Of a DNA stretch of 64,000 bases, positions 11,989 through 24,782 are shown piece by piece. The DNA is taken from the NCBI GenBank assembly GCA_963377175.1, contig CAUJNA010003507.1:190328-254327 (forward strand). The letters are read 5' to 3'. The position numbers were made by a program, and so were the translations under genes. This DNA comes from Effrenium voratum. Lineage: Eukaryota > Sar > Dinophyceae > Suessiales > Symbiodiniaceae. Every line of letters starts with the position of its first letter. The stretch's first letter is position 1. Under the pieces are notes generated by a model. It was given only the letters and a program-made list of their open reading frames with translations, searched no databases and was not told the origin of the DNA.

Positions 11989-12441
11989 GTACTTAAGCAG
12001 CATTTCTCTATACCTGATGGCAATAATTTGATGACACGGACAAATTCAAGACACACTCAACGTCACTAGTTCTGTATCAGTTGTGTGTGAAGCCAGTTTG
12101 AGCAGAGGAGTGCAGATGGCAACCACACAGGTATTGCATTGCTTTAAGCCTGCTGCAGCTGAATGATTGCTGGGGATAGTGTCAAGCATGTTTTCGTGCA
12201 GTATAGAATAGGTGTGCTTGAAATCACTGGTAAATCGTGGCTTTGTGTTTGGATTGTTTTGAAAGCAACCACAAGAGTGCGCCTTTAAGAACAGCCCCCC
12301 ACCAATATAGACATATATATATATATATGTATGTATATAGTATAAACAGGCCCTGCGGGGGCGGGGGGGGGTGAGCATATACATACATACATGTCTTTTA
12401 TAGTCACCGTGTGTCTTCGGGCTTCATTTTCCTGCCTGCAG

Positions 12442-15400
12442 GATTGCTGGCGGTGGCGGCGATGTGTTGCACTCAGCAGACTTCTTTAGCAGAGCTTGCG
12501 GATCGCACAGCTCGCTCCACTGCATTGTTCCCTCAGGAAGGATCCTCTTTCGTAAGCCATACCTTGGGCATGCCGAGCCTGAGCCTCCAACAGAGCAAGC
12601 CATGCAGGTGTTTAGACAGTTGGCATTGTTGTTTGCAGTTTGCGTCCCTTTCCCGGGCAGCAATGTCCTTGTGCCAGAAAGGTGGGTTTTGTGCATACCC
12701 TCATCCCCCGATGCGAGCATTTCCCCAGCGTGGCTTTCTCAAGGCGGGTGCCGGAGCTGGAAGAGAATCTTGCAGTGGCCTTAGAGTCGCTGAGGACGCA
12801 AAACTGGGCCAGCAATCTCTTCTCCATATTATTAAGTGCAACCCATTAATAGATGGTAGAAGGTAGGTTGGGCTGGAAAGCCCAAGGATGAACTTTCATG
12901 TCGGGCAAACCTTCCAAAGCTCGTCACACGACTCTGGCACGAAATGGGACAGTGTATCACTGCATGACAGCTGACCCGACAGAATTCGAGGGCCGCAGCT
13001 CTTGGGGAATGGGTTTGTTCACGAAACGATTGCAGGACATATCACGAAAGCTATTCGGGAGTTCTCTAAGTTTTAGCTTCTTTTAGGGGCTGAGCTTCAA
13101 AGCCTGAATCGCATGAACAGATCTTGACCTGCAGGACCCCATTCTTAATGTCTTGGCATCCCCTGAGTGGTACATATCCTTGTTGGGCTGGCTGGCTTTC
13201 GATCACTCGCCTCTCGAGTTGTACAATGTCTGTTGTTCCGCATGTGACAAAGGCATTGCACGGTACAGAGCTGGCAGACTGGATGTGTTTAGATGTTGTT
13301 GTTTGAGTGTTTCTTCCCTTGCCGTGCCTGTTGGGAGGAGGGCCGAGTGTAAGAGCTGTGTGCTTCCGATTTGCCCTGCGAGGTCCTTCTCCAGTCTGGG
13401 GCCCTAGTGAAGAGGGATCGGATGGACGAGAACTGCCTGTAGTACCTTCCCATCCACTAGGTAAATTGTCTTCCAGAATCCCTCAATCAAGTTTCCTGTC
13501 AGTTGATTGGTGATGTGAGGTTTTGTAGGCTTGTGGACTTTGTCGCCTGTGTGGGTCGGGCAATGTGTTTGCGTTGCTGAACATGTTGTTCCGCAAAGGC
13601 AAAGAGCTTCTTGATATTCAGTGTCATGGGTTGCAAAGTCGACAAAACCCACTGCTCAGTGGGCTCGGGATGAATCTGAGATATGGATAGTTCAAGCGCC
13701 CAAAGCTAGCTGACTCACTTTTATGACATTGGGAATTCGCACCCCACATCCCATCTCTTCGCTTGGATCGTGTGGGCAAGCACAGGTAGGCCCGGGAACA
13801 GTTGAGTGGATCAACGCCCATGCAGACCAGAAGGCAGATCTTGTGGAGTGGACAGAAATCGACATGTGCAAGGTTTGTCTCAGAAGCACAGACCTCAGGA
13901 GGCAGATCCGAACAGGACCCCGAACAGCAAATCTTCTTCCAACAGCAAACTTTCTTCAGGCACAAGTCTCAAAAAATTGTCGGCATAGACTCACACTTCT
14001 CACCGTCTTCACCATGCAGCCTCAGCTCGCCACGATGCGCTGCAGCGAGACGGAGACTTGCTAGCTGTAGCGCGAAACAGTGACCAGCTTCTTCAAAGTA
14101 CAGCCATTCCCCACATGCAGAGCTTCATGAAGCAAAGTACCAGTCCTTTAGGAAGACTTGGGATTCCTGCAAGAATAAGCGTGCAAGGCCCCGTCCGATT
14201 GCATACAGTCCTGCTGCCATGCTTGCAACGAACATTAGTCGTGGGCAAGGTTAGAGTTTTGATCACACCAAGCTGGACTGAAGCCCAGGTTCCCTTTTGT
14301 GGGAAGCAACTCCTGAGTTTCGCTCTGCCCTGGGATAGTCAAAACATGAAACTCTGATCCTGGAACTGTCATGCGTTCAGTGAACACGCAGTGCAAAGTG
14401 CAAACTTTATTCTTTGCATGAGTTGAAATTGGTTTGCAACGGCAAGAGAATCCTAGTTTCACACGTCCCAGTATGTTCTTCGTGTTGCATGGTTGATTCA
14501 CTCACAGTCAAGGACTTCAACATGTTATCATTGTTTGCAGACACACCAGGGGCTCGGCAAGATTGAAATGAATCCTCTTGATGCAAATGATAATGCAACA
14601 AGCACGATGTTGCAAGGTATCATAATGTGTGTACTGCCCTAATACCTTGGTTTTGCTGGATACGGAATATCTGAGACACCATTTCACGGAAGGTTTGTTG
14701 GGACTTGCAGGACGTACGGCAGTCTCCTGCAGTACAGCCCTACGCCTAAATGTTTGTTTACCTCCATTTCCTCAAGTGCTAGAATCTGCCACGCACGGCT
14801 TCCATGTGCAGATTCGCAGTTTGGCAAGGTGCGCTTGATTCGATGGAGGGAGAGTGGTATCTTGGAGCACAAGTACTTCAGCGGGTCAACCGTGCGCCAG
14901 GTTTTTCTTGTGCTATCTCTCCTCGCTGTTCCTGGCGCTTCGCAGTGGTGCCGGTGTGCCCAAAGTAGGCAGGGCCTCCAGGATACAATCTTGAGGCAGA
15001 GGCGCAGATGCCAGAGGCGGATGTTCAGTGAGACAGCTACGTTCTTTGGTGTTCTTTCAGGGCCAATTTGCTACCATTGCTGCAACCGAGTCTAGGCTTT
15101 CAATATCTTTTGAATGATGCATTGCACGATTCGTAGTGTGTGACCGAATACCTGGCACTGTCATATGGATATGGCTGGGGCGCGCACTTCTCCCTGCTCG
15201 ACGTGTGAATGCTGGCTGCAAAATGTTGGCTGAAAACGCTGTTCATTTGCGATGATGCGGCGGTCACAGACACTTGGACAGTCAAGTTGTATGGGAGTTT
15301 GCAGCCGAGAACTCACCAAAACGAAGTCATGCTGTGCAAGCAGTTGCACCGATGTGATGCGCCAGGCAAAGAGGACCTGCCCCTTTGGCCGGAGCAGACC

Positions 15401-17694
15401 CTCTGTGCCGGGCGGCTTAGCTGTGGGTCATTTGCCACGAAGGATGTTCCCAGAAGTGACGGACCTGTGCCAATAAGCTGCATGCACCCTCAACCTACCC
15501 TCACAAATTGCAAATAATCTCAACATGTTCCAGCAATATCCTATTGTTCTGGCAGTGTGCGGGTCCAGATAGTTGTTATTATTGCAGAATTGAACACATT
15601 ATGAGAAGCCTGCAAAGCGGATAAAAGGACAGACTTGTTAATGCTATAGTTACATGCCTGTTGTGTGCAAGTTTGCTGCATGTCACGATAGAATTCCTGT
15701 GCTGGCGGCAGACAAGGTCAAGGTCGCAAGCATGCATTCTTGCTGAAAGCCTTTTGCCCTTGAATTGAAACAATATCCTTCCACATAATTGTTTCTGTGA
15801 TATGCGTAGTTTCGCACAACTAGAGATAGCGCACAGTTGAAGCTAAGGGTTTCAGAATGGTGAAAGAGCGACTGCTTAGTCTGTGCTTTGGTCTCGCTCA
15901 GGCACTCGAATATTTGAAGAAGGAAATCTCCCATGCGGATGCAATCAACTTGTTACTCCCCTGCAGATTGACACTGAGCCCAAACCACCTTTACTTGTGG
16001 AGGAATCTCCTTTTGCGGGCCCCTTTTTTGGGGTTCCATGCCAACTTGCAGAGCAGGCGCTACGCCCTATGATTCCAGACCAACGCAGCCACCGAACAAT
16101 CTCAACCAGCCCGAAGCCAGCCAGTCCCTTTCTAAAGTCCTGTTCCACAGAGGGAGAGAGGAGATCGGCTTCTAGATCATTCCGCAGGTGGGCAGGGCTT
16201 TGGGTTAATGTGGGTATGTGTCAAAATAGAGGGAGAACCCTAAAAAGGGATGCTTTCCTTCGTTTCCCCTTTTGAGCCAAGCTCAATCACGCAAGCACTG
16301 CCCCATGCCGACAGCGTTTTGCGTCCGAATCTCCAGAGGCACCTCCTGCGCTGCAGCTGCCAAAGCGCGCGCTGTCTCTCAATGTCCTGGATGGCTACGA
16401 GACTTTGCGCATGGCCTTGAGGCTCTCAAGTCGAACGGGGCCGAAGGGTTTAAGTTCAAAGATGGCCAGCGCGTGGTTGCATCTCACATTATTCTCCTTC
16501 ACCCATATGGTGACAGAACATGTTTGAATCCTGGTTTAGGGTCGAACATTGACCAAGCAACGGGGTGACGGGCCGAATGGCCGAAGTGCCTGACACGCTG
16601 GGACGGCTAAAGGGAAACGGACTGTCCACTTCGACAAAACAATTCATACAACCTAGAGAAAACTCAATTGTCGGGTAGTGTGTGTGTGTGTGTTGTTCGG
16701 TTCCTGTGCTTGGGATTGGTATGTACGGTACATGTTGACGTTGCCTTGCTGAGTCTTGTTGCTCTGCATGCTATTAACTTGGTTCCGAAGAGTCTGCAAA
16801 TTGCATAGATCACTTGCAGAGCCTGCTGCCTGTGGGCGCTGAGAGTCAGTGTTAGACAGTCGCGGAGAACTGCTTTGTTGGGCATTCCGCCCTTGTTTTG
16901 ATGTCTGGTCAGTGACACCCTCAAAGGCTCAATGTATGAACCAATATGTATATTCATGTTAATTAAATATGTTTGTGCAGCCCTTGCTTCGCGCTGCATC
17001 GATCGGTCTTTGCACATGGGCAAAAGCAAGAAAAGGAAGCTGCACAGTCTTGGCTCGGGCCAACGTCATGGGCTGCATGAACCCCCGGCTTGGCCGATTC
17101 GAATCCAAAACGCTTCAACTGGCACAGAAATCCTTGGGATGGCCACCGCAGTCAGTCCTTCCTCTTTTGCACAGTCCAACGGGAGAATGCCAAAAAAAAT
17201 CTAGCAAGCAAGTGCACTGCTCGACACAGTGACGTGACTGGCTTTCCATAATAGAGCACAATTAATTGGTTGTCCATTCATCAGTCAACCAAGAAACTAG
17301 GGCCTAGGTTATGCTTGCCACCTGGTCGTCCGTCACGAACTGGCAAAGCTTAGAATTCGCTTGGCGTAGTTTTTCCTGTTACGTTTGTCTCAGCAACCTT
17401 GCAATTGATCTTTCTCCACGGAATCAGCAGGAACAAGAAGTGAGTCTTTTGGCAGATGCTCCCCTGCAAATTCACGAAACCTACAAAGGGGATTTTGCAG
17501 GTGACTGCTCTACACATGCATTTCGTTGGGTTCCATGTTAATCAGGAGTGGAAGCTGAAGCTTTTGCCACACTTCAGCTTAGCTCAGCTTTCCAGTTCAG
17601 GCTGCTGATGGCAGCTCCGGAAGCGAACGGGTCGGGGCCCTTTGACTTGCGAAGCACTCAGCAATTTTCTGTGCCTTTCTTGCGCGGTGAATAG
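12442..17694 (+). CDS. Multi-exon gene (possibly two), unknown protein
   Basis: Best exons: 12442-12607 (IAGGGGDVLHSADFF ... EPPTEQAMQ), 12743-12834 (VPELEENLAVALESL), 13135-13269 (SPEWYISLLGWLAFDH), 13786-13831, 13892-about 14075 (EQDPEQQIFFQQQTFF), 14121-14249 (LHEAKYQSFRKTWDSCKN), 14289-14326, 14541-14616 (GKIEMNPLDANDNATS), 14812-14900 (GALDSMEGEWYLGAQ), 14973-15027, 15061-15095, 15282-15419 (VKLYGSLQPRTHQNEV), about 15901-15965, about 16322-16438 (LSLNVLDGYETLRMAL), 17394-17500 (EVSLLADAPLQIHE) and terminal 17546-17694 ending PFLRGE. Phases agree for 14121-14326-14541, for 14812-14973-15061-15282 and for 17394-17546; elsewhere exons are missing. Donors include GTGAGA, GTTAGA and several GC. 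A further exon at 16981-17230 reads GRFESKTLQLAQKSLG in one frame and MGKSKKRKLHSLGSG in another, so a second gene may start there. No family recognised. Confidence 0.52.
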
Positions 17695-17997
17695 TGTAGG
17701 CCATGCAAAAGGGTGGACTAAAATAGAATGTGGACAAAATAGAATATGGTCCATACCCAGTTGGTTTCCTTTCGGGCACACAACACACATACACTATTCG
17801 GCAGTGAGGTGAACAAGCAAACACAATTGTTGAAATGTTGTGAACCAGAGTTGGTTTCGCATGTTTCGCAGAGTTTCATATTCATATTCATATTTGCTCA
17901 CAACCTCCTTGCAAAGTTATTGCTTTGCTTTCGTGCGATATTGACCATATTGTAAGCCCACATGTGTCAAATAATCCCAACGACAAGACACACTCAC

Positions 17998-18386
17998 GAC
18001 AAGACGCCTCTACTGAAACGGGGAGCATCAGACCTCCGAAAAAGTCAACCCGATCTTGACCTCGGCATTTTAGCGAGTTGGCGAGCATGTTGATCTGCCA
18101 ACTGAGCAGCTGATTTCTGGCATTCGTGGGCATGGCTGTGGAGAAGTAGTCCCCAGCCCTGCGCTTGGGAGAATTGACCATGTGGTACCAAGGGAACCTA
18201 AGTGATGTCCTGGGAATCAACCACTTTGGTAGCACAGAAAGTGCCTCCAATTCGCGTGGCTAGGTCCGTGCGCTGGGAAGCTCCAGCGATGCAAGACCTC
18301 AGCGTTTGCGCGCATGCCGGGGCTCTCAGAGCTCCAATTGGCTTGTTGGTTCTTAGTCTGATTCTTCTTCTCATTGTTTCAACCAT
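17998..18386 (-). CDS. Short minus-strand two-exon gene fragment, unknown
   Basis: On the minus strand, a possible start at 18386 reads MVETMRRRIRLRTNKPIG and continues to 18256, where a GC donor keeps phase with an acceptor CACTTAG before 18197. The second exon (18197-17998) reads FPWYHMVNSPKRRAGDYF, RNQLLSWQINMLANSLKC and DRVDFFGGLMLPV, and ends at a canonical GTGAGTG donor. The inferred intron is 58 nt. It is convergent with the plus-strand gene ending at 17694. The plus strand is also open over 18202-18402 with a hydrophobic tail, so strand is not certain. No family recognised. Confidence 0.45.
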
Positions 18387-19247
18387 GGCTTTAAAGCAGT
18401 AAATCATGCGTCCTCCCTGCGAGTGTGATGGATTTCTGAACAGAATGACCCCCCTGAAAGAATGGGAAGACACGGAACATCAAGAGCCATAGCTGCCAGC
18501 GTGAGTCTTAGCCCAGGGTTCCCTATATTGGTAGTTTTTGAACATCCAGTTTGGGGCCATTTAAAGCCAGTTTCCTTTTGGGGTGATATTTAAGCGGGAT
18601 AGATTTATAGACTTTGTAGGGAACCCTGTCTTGGCTTTCCCTCCATCCTGCACACAGGTTGGGCTTCTTTACACTCTTCGGCGAAAAGACCTCAGCGAGA
18701 GGACGCTGAAGTTGTGCATCGTGGCAGTCTTCCAGGCTGGGCCCACTGGCTCATAATCCTTATTTGGCATGACAGGGTTGCTCCGTTTGTCTAAAGGATG
18801 AGACACACACCCAGGAATAGAAGTTTGGTTTGCCGCGCTTTTGGCTTTCCGCCGAGTTTATAGCTTTGTGCCGTGTGCCGATCGGGTTGCTACATTGTTG
18901 GAGCAACTCTGCATGACCTCTCAGATCGTATGGATTCAGAGCTGGTCAACATAAAATGCGGCAAGATTCGTGTGGCACGGCGGCCCAAAATCATCCCAGC
19001 GGCATGGTTTGGATATGGCTCGGGCATGTGCTTGCGTCCGTGCGTGTTGCCTTGTCCCCCATGTTGCATGCTTTGCGTCTCTTTGATTCGACTGCTATTT
19101 GTCTACCTCGTTGCAACAGAGGCATATTGACGAAAAACATGATCGTGTGCTTCCTGGCTGGACCATTGACACTTCCTTATTTAGCTGTGTCTTGAAATGA
19201 GGGTTTCCTTGTGAACGCCTTGTTGAATACCCGCGTTTGGCTGGCTT

Positions 19248-19913
19248 TTGGGCACCCAACTAGTGTCAGGCTTCGGCCTTCCTGCAGCTGGAAGACCGAG
19301 GTGCGACGGAGACGTAACAGCACTCCCGGTGTTTCTCACAGGAAGCGGTCCCCTCAAGCCCTGTGTCCTTGCAATTTTCTTTCGGTTTCCCTCTAAGTAT
19401 CAAAAGAGGGTCGACTTGGAGAATCATGGTTGGCAATCTAACGGAATGCTTCTCAGAGTCATCCTGTTACTCGTAAGAAGGTTCCAAGCACCTGTCTTGT
19501 GTGTGTGTGAGGCTTTGCCTTCTTCTTTATCCGGTGTTGCTCCAGCCGTTTTTTTTGAAGATGATCAATCCACAAGGTTAGAAGTTGCGTTGTTTTCCGT
19601 CGATGTTTTTTTGCCAAAGTGCCGATCGGTTTTCTGGAGCAACTGTGTTGGACCTATCACAGTTCTCGGCACAGAGGTATGGAAGATAGATGTCACTTTC
19701 AGATTGTGCCAGCATGTGTTTGGTAAGCCATATTTGAACTGCCTGCATTACTTATCAGGATCGATTGTTGAAAGCGTCAGCCAAATTACAGCTAGTTGGA
19801 GCAGGACACTTTTGATTTGTGTCCAGCAGCGGCAACCGAGGCTCTTTGTTAAGCAACTATCAGGTGTTTGTAAACGGGAGGGGGAAAAGACGGGGAGATC
19901 CTCCTCACATTGA
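19248..19913 (+). CDS. Long open frame of unclear status
   Basis: A 221-codon frame is uninterrupted, which is long for this window. It includes SKYQKRVDLENHGWQSNG, AVFFEDDQSTRLEVALF and KREGEKTGRSSSH at the end. Codon third bases show little G/C bias and no splice-bounded core stands out, so it may be chance or a mixture of exon and intron. The words GCCGATCGG and TGGAGCAACT near 19621 also occur near 18878, suggesting a partial local duplication. Confidence 0.25.
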   Translation: MGTQLVSGFGLPAAGRPRCDGDVTALPVFLTGSGPLKPCVLAIFFRFPSKYQKRVDLENHGWQSNGMLLRVILLLVRRFQAPVLCVCEALPSSLSGVAPAVFFEDDQSTRLEVALFSVDVFLPKCRSVFWSNCVGPITVLGTEVWKIDVTFRLCQHVFGKPYLNCLHYLSGSIVESVSQITASWSRTLLICVQQRQPRLFVKQLSGVCKREGEKTGRSSSH

Positions 19914-20090
19914 CATGTTGTTGTTTGTTTGCTGTGCAAGTTGGTTCATGGCAAGGGACATTGGAATTCTATTCATTATTTAAGTTGCACAGCAGACATC
20001 TCCAATGCCTATTTGTGCCTTCAATCAGAATGTAAAGATTTGCAGAACGCTGTTTCATCTTTTTACTTCTATTATCTTCTATTGATTCAG

Positions 20091-23073
20091 ACTGCAGCAG
20101 TCGCTGGCAGCTCCCAGCACGCCACGCCAGCTGCAGGTTGCGTCTCCGCTGGCTGGCCAGTGCGCTTAATTGAGGCTGGTCTGTGCTTGGTGGGCGCGGT
20201 TGCTGGGGATTTGGTTGGTTGGTTGGTTGGTTTTGTTTGTGTTTCTCTGTTTTGGGGGGAGGGATTGGGGGGGGCTCATCACTGACTAGAACATTGATGA
20301 ACATTGAGCAGCACGTCCAGAGTCTCTTGTTTTTTGGGAGTCTCAGCATTATATTTTAATCCATCTCGAACCTCCCCAGAATCAGAGTGTCCAGGGGGAA
20401 CCATGTTTTACCAGGGTCTGATTTGGTTTGGCATTTGGGTGACACAATTGTCCTTTCAAATCAACATCAATACAGCTTCTGGTTTGAACAACTTTGATAC
20501 TCTAAGCATCTTGCATTTATCCCTGATTCCAGGCAGAGGAAGGACCCCCCAACTCAGCCACAAGTGGAGATTGACGGATATTGACGGGTTAGTTGCGGTT
20601 TGGCACTGTTCGGCCAACATATTTTGTCATAGCGGCGAACTTAATCTAGGAAGGACACACGGTCTCACACGATATCAACTAACTGACATGATATCATGAG
20701 ACGATATGGTTTGGTCTCGAAATGGTGGACCTCCGAAAGGAGTTTCGGTTTCTTATTGGTTTCCCTTCAAAGCATCCAACAAAAATACCTCAAAACATGG
20801 AACAACCATGTGCCCAATCAGGTGCCACGGTCAGACATGACAAGGATTGGGCATAGTCATGGACCCCTTCGGGAGCTTAGACAATTGGAAAGATTGCTAG
20901 AGGCAACCATGACCATGGCCCGCAACAGAAACGCACCCAAACGGTGGATGGACAAGATCCGCTTCGCACGAGTGGAATGGCTGAAAGCCTTTTAAATCTG
21001 GTTTATGCCAACCGGTGCTTGGCGCGGATTTTGTCCATCCACAGTATGTTTTTCAGGGTCCCTTAAAGGATACATGTGGGTCAGCTGAAAAATCATCTAT
21101 ACCAGTTGATGTCGAGGATCGCCTTGCAAAGAAGGGGGCCTTTTTTGATGTATCCTGAAAGGAACGGAGTTTGTCGGGCTGTGGGAGGGGGTGTCAAGAA
21201 TGGCAATTGGTGTTTTGTTGTCGGTTGTGTGACCCATGTACCGCCAGGAGTGTGACAGATGTGCTTTGGCTTCAAAGCAGCCAGGCGCTGGTGCAGCGGA
21301 CGGAGGCGGAGCCGCATCGCCTGGTGCCCCACGGCCGACTTCTGGTGGAGGCCGCGTGCAAACATTCGACGAAGGAAGGTTCCTTTCTTTCTTTTTTTGG
21401 AACCCCGCTGTTGGTTGGGCTTAAAGCGAAACCGACCATTTCGGAGGTGCCCCAATTTTGACAGACCCAAACGGGTCTGATTCAATGTAAGAGTTGGAAC
21501 CACCTCAAAGGTGGTTGGTAGAAGTTATCCCCACCTAAATGGGGTGGCATTTGGGATTGCTTGAAGGGGACGCCAAAAGGAAGCCAACCACCCTTGTTAA
21601 GGGGTCCATGAGGACTTCCAAAAGGTGCAGTCAGACTAATCTTGGTTTGAGCTGGTGCAATGAGTGCTTGTGACCTTTGGCCGGTAGCCAACCCACTCTT
21701 CGTAATGATCTGGAGTTTAAGTGTGTGTCTTGTCAGGATTTGTCGAGATGACTTCGACATGGTTTGGACGTGCTTGCTGTCAGGCTAGCGATGCGAATAT
21801 ACAGCCATTTATAAGATCCTGGCCTTGAGACGAGATGGAAAGACTCACACCTCCGCACCTTTCACTCGTCCTAGGAAAACAATCTTGACATGTTGTCGTG
21901 CCAGCCTTTGATGAACTTGGGTCAAGTAAAGCCACATAGTGCAATGTACAACTTGCAGATACCGTTGCCATGCGTTGCCCATGCCTCTCATTGGCATGAT
22001 GGTTTGGATCTGAGCACAAATTCGGACCCTTTGTGACCCTTTGTGGAACTTGAATGCGCTCCGCGCCGGGAGCAGTCCACGATGCAGCTTTGCCAATCTG
22101 CCAGGCCATTAGGGGCTTCGTCACGCAGGCGCCGCTTGCACCAATACGTATGCTTAAAAAACAGGTTTACCTGCACGGGTTTGGACAAGAGCTTACACTA
22201 GGATGCTTCACGGACCCGCTTGGGCAGCCAAGCAGAATCAATGGTTGGCATGGAGTCATGCGCAACAAGGAGTTTGTGAAAGTGGGAAGGTGTTGGGATC
22301 ATTCACTACTTCAACCTTAACTCGAGCTAGAGACAGCTGATCATGAAGCATGTAAGTAGGAATCTGCTGGAATCCCAACATTCTAAAACTCTTAGTGCAA
22401 TTTGTCCATTCGTATCAAGAAGCGCATGATTGGCTTGCAGAGAGTTCTTAACGCGTTGCTGCTCCTGATGACCAAATTAGGTTGCATCCGGGGCGTGTCA
22501 AGGCAGCGCACCCGTTTGTTCCGAAATACTGTGGTCCTTCATGTGTTGCTTAAAGACGTGGCTCAACTCAGTGACGTGCGCAGGAGATACCGGCTGTCAA
22601 GCCCAGCACTTTCTGAAGGTTTTTGGAAGACCATTTTTCACCATGTTGGGAGGGAGGGGTACGGTGCATGCCCACACTCGCCCCAACAATCGTTTCAACG
22701 TATTCCACAACCCCATGAATCATATAAGCCCTCTTGGTATCCCGGTACAGGAAACATGGGGGATTGAGGTATGTAGATGTGGTAGGTGCCCTATATGGTG
22801 TACCTCCCACCCCTTTTCCTTGGGTGCCTCTTTCGCAGGTTCCAGCGCGGGGCCTCGCGATGCCAGAGCTGTGGCGGGCCCTGATGCAGCTGCTGCCCGA
22901 AGCCTCAGACTTCCGAGGTCGCCGGTCAGACCCGGGTCCAACAAATGGGCTCCGATCGCTGGCACCGGAAAGGACACTCGTGTGGCTCTTGTGTGCATCG
23001 AACCCGTTGGGGTCACCGAACTTACAGACCCTTCCCGATTTCATCGATGCTTCTCTTCGGGAAATGGGTCAGG
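20091..23073 (+). CDS. Multi-exon gene, unknown protein
   Basis: Three strong exons are seen. 20091-20159 follows TTGATTCAG, reads LQQSLAAPSTPRQLQ and ends at a GTGCGC donor in phase 2. 21248-21378 follows CCGCCAG, reads SVTDVLWLQSSQALVQRT then GRLLVEAACKHSTKE, and enters in the matching phase. 22839-23073 follows TCTTTCGCAG, reads PELWRALMQLLPEASDF, ERTLVWLLCASNPLGSP and LPDFIDASLREMGQ, with about 70% G/C third bases. At least one exon between 21378 and 22839 is missing, because phases differ. A possible last exon at 23392 reads EVAQHRKRQARCLPFAL and stops. Start not found. No family recognised. Confidence 0.52.
20696..20995 (+). CDS. Open frame overlapping a short hairpin
   Basis: A 99-codon ATG frame reads LRELRQLERLLEATMTM and KRWMDKIRFARVEWLKAF before TAA. 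It looks protein-like. However, GTGGATGGACAAGATCCGC at its end (20945-20963) is repeated in inverse orientation at 21026-21044 with one mismatch, which suggests a small foldback element rather than an exon. It lies in the 20160-21247 intron of the model above. Confidence 0.28.
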   Translation: MRRYGLVSKWWTSERSFGFLLVSLQSIQQKYLKTWNNHVPNQVPRSDMTRIGHSHGPLRELRQLERLLEATMTMARNRNAPKRWMDKIRFARVEWLKAF

Positions 23074-24031
23074 GCCCAGGAAATGTGGGTGGTTTTTGAA
23101 GAGGACGATGGGTGAAGAGAAGATTGCTTTTGTTCATTCCACCATGTTTCCTCCTTTTGTTGTTCCCCGTGAAAAGGGTCAACCCCAAAAAGGGTTCCCT
23201 TTTCCGCACTTGGCACTTTTGTTGGTGTCTCTTTGTGTTCCCTGCAACCAATTGGCGTTGACAGTTGGAACTTCCTCGAAAATGGTTGGTACAACCTAAA
23301 ACATGGTTGGTGGACATACCCAAATGATGTCACCTAAGAGCATCCCAAAATTAAGTTGCGCGTTTGGCTGTGTGTTGTGCATCCATAGGAGGTTGCACAG
23401 CATCGCAAGCGGCAAGCTCGATGTTTACCTTTCGCTCTAAAGCTGAAGCAACGTGTCAGTGCCAAGAGTTGATCCTTAAACGGCAATATACGGCAATGGC
23501 GAGAGCAACATGTTTCTTGCCACGCCCCTCATCAAAACATCTTTTGCCTCCCGAGTGTTCCAACGCGTGCCCTGCAAAGCACCTGCTTACATTATAATGA
23601 GCTCACATGTGGGTAAGCTAAGCTCATGACATGATGAAGGTCGTTCTACTTGAGTATTCATTTTTCAGGTTTTGGAGTTATGTTGCTTTCATTTGCTTAA
23701 GACCATGTTTTCAAACACATCCCCTGCTGGTTCTAAAGGGAGTCTATCACTACTGGACATATTTTCCTTGTTTTTCCGCGCAACTTAGCAAATGGTGATT
23801 TTCGCCCAGACAATGCTGGGGCGTTCTACCTCGGACGAAGCCAGGCTGAAGGCTGCTCCCACGGCACAGCGGGCCTTGTGGCCCGGGGCCAATGACAAGG
23901 AGGCAGGAATGGACTCTCGTTCTCAAAGGCCATCCCCGGCCTTCGCGCAGGAATTCGGAAATACATACCAGATTTATCTCATGTCTGTTGGTTAAAAGAC
24001 TTGTTCCTTTCCGCCAGCACCCCCCAATGGC

Positions 24032-24540
24032 TGGCCAATTGCCGGCACATCGATTTTGGGCAAAACGATGTCACTATATGTCTAAGTGACTGCAAAAGCA
24101 ATTTGCTATGAAGTATCACTCATGTGTACTTAGTGCAATTTGTGCAATGATACAAGTGACCTTCCAGGCTCCTTGGGGGGGGGGGTTACAGGGGAAAGGG
24201 GAGGATGGCAAATTTGAGGTTTGGAGGGCAAGTTTGAGGTTGGGAGGGGTTCCTGAGGAGCGTGTCACGGCGTGTCAGGGGGTGGCCAATTGCCGGCACA
24301 TGTACGTTGAACGGTCACTTTTCTGGGATATGAGCGTGTCACCAGCGTGTCGCCCCCCCCCCTCGCGCGTTGCATGTGCAATGATCATACATGGTAGCCC
24401 AACCCCTCAACTGGATCCCCTCTGGTATCCTGAAGTGACGTTTCAACAAAAGTGAGCTTTCACTGCACTTTGATGATGGCAAAACATCCATGCGACTACA
24501 AAACCATTTTTAAGCAAGTGCTGGTCAATTGCCGGCACTT
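24032..24540. repeat. Short motif TGGCCAATTGCCGGCAC, three local copies
   Basis: TGG(C/T)CAATTGCCGGCAC occurs at 24032-24050, 24283-24301 and 24522-24540, with a fourth variant (TTGGCCAGTTGCCGGCACT) at 28868-28887. A weaker echo (GCCAATTACCGGCCAT) is at 24550. The motif contains CAATTG and GCCGGC palindromes. Between copies there are poly-G and poly-C tracts. Function unknown. Confidence 0.6.
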
Positions 24541-24782
24541 CACCCGGGACGCCAATTACCGGCCATCGGGGGGGCCTGGCGGTTGTCCTTGACTTTTCCT
24601 TACAACCACCCACCAGAGAACTTCGAAGTCTGGCCAAGGAAGGAAGATACTGAAACAGTCGATCCGTTCTGGCGGAGTCTCGGCTCTGCCAGCTTGGCCA
24701 TCTTTTGCGATGGCCCCGATGTTGATGAATCGTTTGACCTGTGATTGAACGTCATCGAAGCGGCGGCAGTCTCTCTTTTCAG

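Noticed and set aside
22541..23299. 252-codon plus-strand open frame
   Set aside because: Its second half is the shadow of the exon at 22839-23073, which has much stronger third-base G/C bias and a proper acceptor in another frame.
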